Assembly: GCA_964635375.1 (NCBI GenBank)
Contig: CAZWOU010000237.1
Span: 1-9,722, forward strand
Reading direction: 5' to 3'
DNA length: 9,722 bases
Origin: CAZMNY01 sp964635375
GTDB lineage: Bacteria; Planctomycetota; Planctomycetia; Pirellulales; Pirellulaceae
Below the pieces are notes generated by a model. That model did no database searches. It had not been told where the DNA came from and saw nothing but the letters and a program-made list of their open reading frames with translations. Every line of letters starts with the position of its first letter. The first letter of the stretch is position 1. The translations under genes and the position numbers were made by a program. Shown here piece by piece: positions 1-5,323 of the stretch.

Positions 1-596
1 GCGCAGCGACCGAAACCGAAATGAAAGAGCGCAAGGCTCTGTTGGAGGACGCCAAGTCCGCCACACAAGCAGCCTTGGAAGAGGGCGTTGTGGCTGGCGG
101 CGGAGTCGCCCTGCTCCGCTCGAAGAAGGGCGTTGAGAAACTGAAGAAATCGGCTTGCGGCGACGAAGCGTTAGGCGTTCAAATCATCGCCAACGTGCTC
201 GAATGCCCGTTGCGAGCCATCGCCAACAACGCCGGCATGGACGGCGCTGTCGTGGTGAACCGAGTTCGCCGCCTCAAGGGCAAGACGGACGGCTACAACG
301 CGGACAAAGACACCTATGGCGACATCGCTCAAGAGGGCGTCATTGATCCGGCCAAGGTCGTTCGCGCCGCCCTGCAAAACGCCGCGAGCGTAGCCTCTCT
401 GCTGCTCACCACAGAGTCCCTGATTGCTGAGATTCCCGAGGAATCCGATGGCGATGACCACGACCACCACGACCATGGCATGGGTGGCGACATGGGTGGC
501 ATGGGCGGAATGCCCGGCATGGGTGGCGGAATGCCCGGTATGGGCGGCGGAATGCCCGGCATGGGCGGCATGGGCGGGATGCCCGGGATGATGTAA
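1..596 (+). CDS. groEL: GroEL chaperonin (60 kDa), C-terminal part, paralogue 1
   Basis: This is the 3' end of a groEL gene that enters from the left edge; the first full codon is at base 3, so the ATG at 21 is internal. GroEL forms the cytosolic barrel in which client proteins fold using ATP and a GroES lid. The visible part is the end of the intermediate domain and the C-terminal equatorial domain: the AATETEMKER segment, the nucleotide-site AGGGVALLR stretch, PLRAI, and GVIDPAKV with the conserved ATP-site Asp. The tail is unusual: an acidic/histidine run (GDDHDHHDH, bases 450-476) precedes a long Gly-Met-Pro repeat ending in MPGMM. Gly-Gly-Met tails are normal in GroEL and hang inside the cavity, but this one is longer than the E. 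coli tail, and the His-rich spacer resembles the His-rich tail of mycobacterial GroEL1. groES starts 65 bases downstream. Confidence 0.96.
   Translation, partial: AATETEMKERKALLEDAKSATQAALEEGVVAGGGVALLRSKKGVEKLKKSACGDEALGVQIIANVLECPLRAIANNAGMDGAVVVNRVRRLKGKTDGYNADKDTYGDIAQEGVIDPAKVVRAALQNAASVASLLLTTESLIAEIPEESDGDDHDHHDHGMGGDMGGMGGMPGMGGGMPGMGGGMPGMGGMGGMPGMM
447..476 (+). other. Asp/His-rich segment in the GroEL1 tail
   Basis: Ten codons encode Asp-Gly-Asp-Asp-His-Asp-His-His-Asp-His, directly before the Gly-Met repeat. Clusters of His and Asp like this often bind Ni, Zn or Cu ions; metal binding here is inference only. The second GroEL in this window has no such segment. Confidence 0.7.
504..566 (+). 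repeat. 21-bp in-frame tandem repeat, three copies (Gly-Met tail)
   Basis: Three adjacent 21-base units (504-524, 525-545, 546-566) each encode GGMPGMG and differ only at third codon positions. A degenerate partial unit follows to the groEL stop. The near identity at DNA level suggests growth by slippage or unequal recombination, so tail length may vary between strains. Confidence 0.85.
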
Positions 597-622
597 TCGA
601 AACCCATTTTCGATGCTTTTTT
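596..622 (+). terminator. Weak terminator-like hairpin between groEL1 and groES
   Basis: A perfect 7-bp inverted repeat, ATCGAAA at 596-602 and TTTCGAT at 608-614, with a 5-base loop, is followed after GC by six T residues (617-622). It begins on the last base of the groEL1 stop codon. The stem has only two G-C pairs, so it would be a leaky terminator or attenuator, possibly lowering groES expression relative to groEL1. It may also be chance in an AT-rich spacer. Confidence 0.35.
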
Positions 623-646
623 CACAACCAAAACAAACGTGTTAAG

Positions 647-652
647 TAAGGA
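647..652 (+). promoter_or_regulatory. Ribosome-binding site of groES
   Basis: TAAGGA lies 9 bases before the groES ATG at 662, a standard Shine-Dalgarno distance, and supports that start. Confidence 0.7.
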
Positions 653-661
653 TTTTAAACG

Positions 662-961
662 ATGGCCAAAGTCAAAATTCGCCCCCTGGATGACCGAGTA
701 GTCGTTGAGCCAAGCGAGGCGGAGGAAACCACCGCTGGCGGCATCGTGCTACCCGACAACGCTCAAGAGAAGCCTCAGCAAGGCAAGATTGTCGCGGTAG
801 GACCCGGACGTTTGCTGGACAACGGTCAACGGGGCGACCTGAGCGTTTCCGTTGGCGATACGGTGATCTTCGGCAAGTACGGCGGAACGGACATTGAAAT
901 CAATAGCAAGGACGTCAAGATCCTTCGCGAAAGCGACATCCTCGCCAAAGTGCTCGACTAG
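662..961 (+). CDS. groES: GroES co-chaperonin (10 kDa)
   Basis: GroES is the heptameric lid that caps the GroEL ring, enlarges the folding cavity and times client release in the cytosol. The 99-residue product has the normal family length (about 95-100). It opens with KIRPLDDRVVVEP, the family signature. The mobile loop that docks on GroEL is at about residues 18-38 and carries the hydrophobic tripeptide IVL in GGIVLPD (residues 26-32). The roof and barrel follow (KIVAVGPGR, GDTVIFGKYGGTDIE, and the ILRESDILAKV terminus). It lies between two different groEL genes and is the only groES visible, so it may serve both. The start is supported by a well-placed AAGGA. A 7-bp inverted repeat overlaps its stop codon. 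Confidence 0.97.
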   Translation: MAKVKIRPLDDRVVVEPSEAEETTAGGIVLPDNAQEKPQQGKIVAVGPGRLLDNGQRGDLSVSVGDTVIFGKYGGTDIEINSKDVKILRESDILAKVLD

Positions 962-973
962 TCCAAGTCGAGC
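952..973 (+). promoter_or_regulatory. GC-rich hairpin over the groES stop codon
   Basis: GCTCGAC (952-958) and GTCGAGC (967-973) form a perfect 7-bp stem, extendable by one U-G wobble, with an 8-base loop that starts with the groES TAG. No T run follows, so it is not a classical terminator. It could be a processing or RNA-stability element between groES and groEL2. Function is unproven. Confidence 0.35.
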
Positions 974-1027
974 GGTGTTTGTCGTCCTGTCGTAATTCCC
1001 AGTCAAACTAAGTAGAAGGCCAAAACC

Positions 1028-2686
1028 GTGGCGAAACAACTTCTCTTCGAAGACCACGCTCGAGCGAAAATGCTCCAAGGCGTGGACAAGCTTGCAAACG
1101 CCGTTGCCGTGACCATGGGTCCGACCGGCCGCAATGTCATCATTGATAAGTCCTTCGGCGGCCCGACGGTCACCAAGGACGGCGTAACGGTCGCCAAAGA
1201 AATCGAATTGGAAGACCGATTCGAGAACATGGGCGCCAAGTTGGTTGTGGAAGTCGCCCAGAAGACGTCGGACGTCGCTGGCGACGGAACCACGACGGCA
1301 ACCGTTCTGGCCCGCTCCATTTTCAAGGAAGGCATTCGTAACATCGTCGCCGGCGCCAACCCGGCAGCGGTTCGCCGTGGTATCGATAAGGCGGTTGAGG
1401 CCGCTTCCTGCAAGCTTCGCGAAATGGCCAAACCGGTCACGGGCGAAACCCAAGTCGCCCATGTCGGCGCCATTAGCGCAAACAACGACATGGCGATTGG
1501 CGAGCTGATCGCCAAAGCCATGCAGCGAGTCGGCAAGGACGGCGTGATAACGGTCGAGGAAGGCAAGTCGACCGAAACGATTGACGAATACGTCGAGGGC
1601 ATGCAGTTCGACAAGGGCTATATTTCGCCCTACTTCATCAACCGTCCCAGCGAAATGGACTGTGAGCTGGACAACGCTTATATCCTGATCTACGAAAAGA
1701 AGATCAGCAACATCCGAGACTTGGTGCCGATCCTGGAGAAGATCGGTGCGTCGGCCAAGCCGCTGTTGATTATCGCTGAGGACATCGACGCCGAAGCCCT
1801 GACGTTGCTCGTCGTCAACAAACTCCGCGGCACGCTCAACGTCTGCGCCGTCAAGGCGCCTGGCTTTGGCGACCGCCGCAAAGCGATGCTCGGTGACATC
1901 GGCGTGCTCACCGGCGGCACGTTGATCAGTGACGACCTGGGTATCCAGCTTGAGAACATTACGCTCGAGCACCTTGGTCAAGCCAAGAAGATCAGCGTCG
2001 ACAAGGGCAGCACGACGATCGTCGAAGGCGGTGGATCTCGGGACGAGGTCAACAAGCGAGTCGAGCAAATCAAGAACCAGTCGCGGCAAACCGAAAGCGA
2101 GTACGATCGCGAGAAGTTTGAAGAGCGTTTGGCGAAACTTGCCGGCGGCGTTGCGGTGATTTCGGTTGGCGCCGAAACGGAAGCCGACATGAAGCAAAAG
2201 AAAGCCCGTGTCGAAGACGCTTTGCACGCAACGCGAGCCGCTTTGGAAGAAGGCATTTTGCCTGGCGGCGGCGTCGCCTTGCTCCGCTGCAAGGAGATCG
2301 TGGAGTCGATCAAGAGTAGCGCCCTGAAAGATGAGAATGGCAAGACGCTCGTTCCCAGCGCCAAGGGTGACGAAAAGGTCGGCGTCAACATCGTGCTCAA
2401 CGCTCTCGACGCGCCGCTTCGACAAATTGTCGACAACGGCGGAATCGACGGATCGGTGGTTGCCGATGAAGTTAACGACAAGAGTGAAGAAACCGGCTAC
2501 GACGCCAACTTGGGCGAATACGCCAATATGTATAAGGCGGGCGTGATCGATCCTGTGAAAGTTGTTCGCACCGCGTTGGTCAACGCCGCCAGCATTTCTG
2601 GCTTGCTCTTGACCACTGAGGCCCTCGTGACCAACTTTGACAAGGAAGACAAAGAGAAACGGCACGTTGAAGGCAGCGTCCAGTAG
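1028..2686 (+). CDS. groEL: GroEL chaperonin (60 kDa), paralogue 2
   Basis: This is a complete GroEL of 552 residues (family about 540-550). The start is GTG at 1028, with GAAGG at 1015-1019, 8 bases upstream, giving the usual MAKQLLFED N-terminus. The equatorial ATP site is intact: MGPTGRN (30-36), TKDGV (49-53), DGTTT with the catalytic-site Asp86, PGGG (412-415) and VIDP with Asp508. The apical domain keeps the client/GroES-binding hydrophobic helices (LVPILEKI, EALTLLVVN) and the APGFGDRRKAML hinge signature. Two oddities stand out. It has about 14 extra residues around 434-450, in the loop that holds the E. coli inter-ring contact Glu434. Its C-terminus is charged (DKEDKEKRHVEGSVQ) with no Gly-Met tail. 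It lies 66 bases after groES and is closed by a strong terminator. It is probably a specialised paralogue; its clients cannot be told from sequence. Confidence 0.97.
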   Translation: MAKQLLFEDHARAKMLQGVDKLANAVAVTMGPTGRNVIIDKSFGGPTVTKDGVTVAKEIELEDRFENMGAKLVVEVAQKTSDVAGDGTTTATVLARSIFKEGIRNIVAGANPAAVRRGIDKAVEAASCKLREMAKPVTGETQVAHVGAISANNDMAIGELIAKAMQRVGKDGVITVEEGKSTETIDEYVEGMQFDKGYISPYFINRPSEMDCELDNAYILIYEKKISNIRDLVPILEKIGASAKPLLIIAEDIDAEALTLLVVNKLRGTLNVCAVKAPGFGDRRKAMLGDIGVLTGGTLISDDLGIQLENITLEHLGQAKKISVDKGSTTIVEGGGSRDEVNKRVEQIKNQSRQTESEYDREKFEERLAKLAGGVAVISVGAETEADMKQKKARVEDALHATRAALEEGILPGGGVALLRCKEIVESIKSSALKDENGKTLVPSAKGDEKVGVNIVLNALDAPLRQIVDNGGIDGSVVADEVNDKSEETGYDANLGEYANMYKAGVIDPVKVVRTALVNAASISGLLLTTEALVTNFDKEDKEKRHVEGSVQ

Positions 2687-2733
2687 TCGCCTCTTTGCTG
2701 TGGTCGCCATTGGGCGAACCGACCGTCATTTAC

Positions 2734-2769
2734 ACGGGCCACTTCCGATTTCGAAGTGGCCCGTTTTTT
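2734..2769 (+). terminator. Strong rho-independent terminator after groEL2
   Basis: A perfect 12-bp stem pairs ACGGGCCACTTC (2734-2745) with GAAGTGGCCCGT (2753-2764) across a 7-base loop. The right arm runs straight into six T residues (2764-2769). It lies 47 bases after the groEL2 stop and has no U tract in the opposite direction, so it ends the chaperonin transcript and separates it from dnaJ. Confidence 0.93.
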
Positions 2770-2870
2770 AAGCAGTGTGCTTTGGACCACGGCGCAAGGG
2801 ATCGAACCGCTCGCATTCCCCGCCCCGTTGTCATTTGATTCCAGCGCCTATCCAGAGTGTGAAGCGAGCT

Positions 2871-4010
2871 ATGAGTAAGCGGGATTACTACGAAGTCCTC
2901 AGCGTCGAGCGAAACGCCTCGGACGGGCAGATCGCCACCTCGTACCGCAAGCTCGCCATCAAGTACCATCCCGACAGCAATCCGGATGATGAAAACGCCA
3001 CGCGAAAGTTCAAGGAGGCTGCCGAGGCCTATGAGGTGCTCGGCGATGCGGAAAAACGCAGTCGATACGACCAATACGGACACGCGGGCGTGGAAGGCAT
3101 TGGTCAGCAATTCGGCAGCGCCGAGGACATTTTCGAGGCCTTTGGAGATATCTTCGGCGGAGGAGGCGGGCTGTTCGGCGATCTGTTTGGCGGAGGGCGC
3201 CGCGGACGGCGAGTGCGGCGAGGATCGGACATTCGCTGTGACGTCGAACTTACTCTTGAGGAAGCCGCAAAGGGCGCGGCGAAAACCGTTACCTTCGCGC
3301 GGAGCAGTGAATGTGAAGACTGCCAGGGCGACGGCGCGAAACCCGGATCGTCTCGCGAATCGTGCCGCACCTGCGGCGGTCGAGGCCAAGTGGTTCAGTC
3401 CGCTGGAATTCTCCGAGTCCAAACCACCTGCCCTGGTTGCCAAGGCTCTGGAGTCGTTATTTCCGACCCGTGTACATCCTGCCGCGGTCGCGGGCACGTC
3501 GCTGGACGCGTGACGCGGGACGTTTCGATTCCCGCTGGCGTCGACAACGGCACTCAGTTGCGGTTGGCAGGCGAGGGCGAACCGAGCCCAGACGGAGGGC
3601 CGCCGGGCGATTGCTACTGCTTTATCAGCGTCAAGCAGCACAAGTTGTTTGAGCGGGACGGCCGCCACTTGATCCTGCGTTTGCCGATCACCTTCACCCA
3701 GGCTGCGCTCGGCGCCAAAATCGAAGTCCCCACGCTTAATGGTAAAGCGGAACTCGACCTGCCTCGCGGCACTCAATCGGGCGAGGTTTTTCGGATGCGC
3801 TCCCGAGGCATGCCGGACCCCCACGGCGGGCCGGTCGGCGAACTGCTCGTGCAAACCTATATTGAAACCCCAAAGAAGCTCGGCGCCCGACAGGAAGAAT
3901 TGCTCCGCGAACTCGCCGAAATCGAAAACACCGACGTTTCCCCGGAGCGAAAGAGCTTCATGGACTCGATCACGGAGTACTTCACCGGTAGCGCCAAAGA
4001 GGAGAGCTAA
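2871..4010 (+). CDS. dnaJ: DnaJ chaperone (Hsp40), type I
   Basis: DnaJ delivers unfolded proteins to DnaK and stimulates its ATPase in the cytosol. The 379-residue product (E. coli 376) has every type I domain. The J domain (about 1-70) has HPD at 33-35. A Gly/Phe region follows (about 70-110). The zinc domain has four CxxCxGxG motifs at 148-155, 165-172, 187-194 and 201-208. The C-terminal client-binding domains run from about 212 and include the DGRHLILRLPITFTQAALG signature. An open frame reaches back to 2775, but the ATG at 2871 yields the canonical MSKRDYYEVL start; its Shine-Dalgarno is weak. An Arg-rich patch (RRGRRVRRG, 110-118) sits between the Gly/Phe and zinc parts. A strong terminator upstream implies its own promoter in 2770-2870. 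grpE follows after 6 bases; no dnaK is present in the window. Confidence 0.97.
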   Translation: MSKRDYYEVLSVERNASDGQIATSYRKLAIKYHPDSNPDDENATRKFKEAAEAYEVLGDAEKRSRYDQYGHAGVEGIGQQFGSAEDIFEAFGDIFGGGGGLFGDLFGGGRRGRRVRRGSDIRCDVELTLEEAAKGAAKTVTFARSSECEDCQGDGAKPGSSRESCRTCGGRGQVVQSAGILRVQTTCPGCQGSGVVISDPCTSCRGRGHVAGRVTRDVSIPAGVDNGTQLRLAGEGEPSPDGGPPGDCYCFISVKQHKLFERDGRHLILRLPITFTQAALGAKIEVPTLNGKAELDLPRGTQSGEVFRMRSRGMPDPHGGPVGELLVQTYIETPKKLGARQEELLRELAEIENTDVSPERKSFMDSITEYFTGSAKEES

Positions 4011-4016
4011 GCGAAG

Positions 4017-4640
4017 ATGTCGGACACACCAGATATGTCGAACCCCGATGGCGATCTCCCAGATGACGCCCCCCAGGACTCCGGGCAGCAAGCCGTGGAT
4101 CCACAGTCGGTCGACAAAGCCCAGCCAGTCGTAGACACGATTGACTCGTTGCGGGATCAACTGGCCCAAGCGGAACAGCAAGCCTTGCTAGCTCAAGCGG
4201 AACTCGAGAACTATCGCAAACGGACACAACGCCTGGCCGACGCGGAACGCAAGTACGCGGCGATGCCCTTTCTTCGAGAGCTGCTGCCAATCGTCGACAA
4301 TCTCAGCCGAGCCGTCTCGGCTGCGAATAGCGAAGAGGCCGGCGAGGGCATCGTTCAGGGCGTGGAAATGGTCGGCTCGCAGATCGAGACGTTGTTGAAC
4401 CAACACCAATGTGCGAAGATCGACCCCTTGGGCGAGGCGTTTGACCCGCAACTGCACGAGGCTGTCGGTCAACAACACCATGCCGAAGTCCCCCAAGGCT
4501 GCATTAGTTTGGTGATGCAGACCGGTTACCAAATGCATGACCGCGTGGTTCGCCCCGCCCAGGTCTTTGTCTCTGCGGGCCCTCCCCCGGCGGGAGACGC
4601 CGCGAGCGAAGACCCAACGCCCCTGGCCGAGGAAAACTGA
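4017..4640 (+). CDS. grpE: GrpE nucleotide exchange factor
   Basis: GrpE is a dimer that releases ADP from DnaK, resetting the DnaK-DnaJ folding cycle. The 207-residue product (E. coli 197) has a disordered acidic N-terminus (about 1-40), a long coiled-coil helix (about 43-90, with AELENYRKRTQR), the LLPIVDNLSRA dimer segment, and the C-terminal beta domain with FDPQLHEAV (142-150) and GYQMHDRVVRPAQVFVS (170-186), both family signatures. An acidic/proline-rich extension of about 20 residues follows the beta domain. AGGAG at 4000-4004, inside the end of dnaJ, precedes the ATG by 12 bases, and the intergenic gap is only 6 bases, so the two are co-transcribed and probably coupled. The order dnaJ-grpE without dnaK differs from the common grpE-dnaK-dnaJ layout. 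Confidence 0.96.
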   Translation: MSDTPDMSNPDGDLPDDAPQDSGQQAVDPQSVDKAQPVVDTIDSLRDQLAQAEQQALLAQAELENYRKRTQRLADAERKYAAMPFLRELLPIVDNLSRAVSAANSEEAGEGIVQGVEMVGSQIETLLNQHQCAKIDPLGEAFDPQLHEAVGQQHHAEVPQGCISLVMQTGYQMHDRVVRPAQVFVSAGPPPAGDAASEDPTPLAEEN

Positions 4641-4642
4641 AC

Positions 4643-5002
4643 ATGCCGACCTACGACTATGAGTGTGATGCCTGCGAGCACACGTTTGAGCTGTTTCAAG
4701 GCATTAACGACTCGCTGAAAAAGAAATGCCCGGAATGCGGTCGGCTCAAACTCCGCCGGCTCTTCGGCACCGGCGCGGCGATCGTCTTCAAGGGCTCGGG
4801 ATTCTACCAGACCGATTACCGCAGCGCAGACTACAAGAAGGCAGCCGAGAAGGACCGCAAGGCGGGCGAGAAGAGCAAGGAATCCAAGTCCGAATCGAAG
4901 TCCTCCGACTCAACCAAGTCGTCTGGATCCTCCGATTCAACCAAGTCGTCTGGATCTTCCGACTCAACGAGCTCCGGCGGCGATTCCAAGAAAAGCAGCT
5001 AG
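4643..5002 (+). CDS. FmdB-family zinc-ribbon protein with Ser-rich tail
   Basis: This small protein of 119 residues opens with MPTYDYECDACEHTFE, the hallmark of the FmdB/CxxC_CxxC_SSSS regulatory family. Cys8, Cys11, Cys29 and Cys32 form a zinc ribbon, and the GSGFYQTDYR segment follows (around 52-61). The family was named from a putative regulator of formamidase/amidase genes; its true role is unknown, so I assign none. From about residue 65 the chain is a low-complexity Lys/Glu then Ser-rich tail built partly of a nine-residue repeat SSDSTKSSG, very likely disordered. It starts 2 bases after the grpE stop, with GAGGA (4629-4633) inside grpE as ribosome-binding site, so it is translated from the same message as the co-chaperones. 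Confidence 0.88.
   Translation: MPTYDYECDACEHTFELFQGINDSLKKKCPECGRLKLRRLFGTGAAIVFKGSGFYQTDYRSADYKKAAEKDRKAGEKSKESKSESKSSDSTKSSGSSDSTKSSGSSDSTSSGGDSKKSS
4901..4981 (+). repeat. 27-bp in-frame tandem repeat in the fmdB-like gene
   Basis: Two nearly identical 27-base units (4901-4927 and 4928-4954) encode SSDSTKSSG and differ at a single third codon position. A third, degenerate unit at 4955-4981 encodes SSDSTSSGG. This looks like recent in-frame duplication in a disordered tail. Confidence 0.85.
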
Positions 5003-5035
5003 AAGAAAGACACTGACGACGTGGAGACGCGAGCG

Positions 5036-5206
5036 ATGACCCTTCTGGTTTGTCCGACCTGTCAGCAGTCCTTTGTCGCGGACAAGACGCCCGCGATGCC
5101 CTTCTGCAGTCGGCGGTGCCAAACGATCGACTTGGCCCATTGGCTCAGCGAGGAAATTGGCATGCCGGTGGAGCCATCCGACGGGGAAGAAGTTTGGTTC
5201 GACTAA
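5036..5206 (+). CDS. yacG: YacG-type zinc-binding protein (DNA gyrase inhibitor family)
   Basis: The 56-residue protein carries the YacG pattern: Cys6 and Cys9 in CPTC, Cys24 and Cys28 in FCSRRC, then the signature TIDLAHWLSEEIGMP. E. coli YacG (65 residues) binds zinc through four Cys and inhibits DNA gyrase by contacting GyrB; whether this homologue does so is inference. The C-terminus is short and acidic (SDGEEVWFD). I prefer the ATG at 5036, which has GGAG at 5022-5025, 10 bases upstream. An in-frame GTG at 5021 would add five residues (METRA) but lacks a convincing ribosome-binding site. It lies 33 bases after the fmdB-like gene, so two small zinc-ribbon proteins trail the dnaJ-grpE pair. 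Confidence 0.85.
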   Translation: MTLLVCPTCQQSFVADKTPAMPFCSRRCQTIDLAHWLSEEIGMPVEPSDGEEVWFD

Positions 5207-5270
5207 GCGGACCTCGGCCCCTCTCAATCGAGTCCGGACTGGTGTGGACAATGAACCGGACAATGCTCCA

Positions 5271-5298
5271 CAATGGGGAGCAGAAAGCGTCCCCATTG
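5271..5298 (+). promoter_or_regulatory. Hairpin upstream of the membrane-protein gene
   Basis: CAATGGGGA (5271-5279) and TCCCCATTG (5290-5298) form a perfect 9-bp inverted repeat with a 10-base loop, in the 117-base gap between yacG and the membrane-protein gene. No T tract follows, so it is unlikely to be an intrinsic terminator. It overlaps the last of three ACAATG hexamers (5249, 5260, 5270) spaced 11 and 10 bases apart. It could be a protein-binding site or 5' leader structure; there is no direct evidence. Confidence 0.35.
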
Positions 5299-5323
5299 AA
5301 ACTTCCTCCCCGATCACGACCGC

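Noticed and set aside
749..2710. A 653-codon open frame on the minus strand opposite groES and groEL2
   Set aside because: It lies wholly antisense to two strongly conserved genes, its product resembles no known protein, and such mirror frames arise from GC-biased codon use.
2828..2854. A dnaJ promoter with TTGTCA (2828-2833) and TATCCA (2849-2854)
   Set aside because: The spacer is only 15 bases and the -10 is poor. A promoter is expected here because of the upstream terminator, but this match is too weak to annotate.
2775..2870. A 32-residue N-terminal extension of DnaJ from an upstream start at 2775
   Set aside because: The extension is unlike DnaJ and would begin right at the terminator; the ATG at 2871 gives the canonical N-terminus with HPD at 33-35.
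2730..4181. A 483-codon open frame on the minus strand opposite dnaJ
   Set aside because: It is antisense to dnaJ and part of grpE, and it runs through the strong terminator; it is a codon-bias shadow with no recognisable domain.
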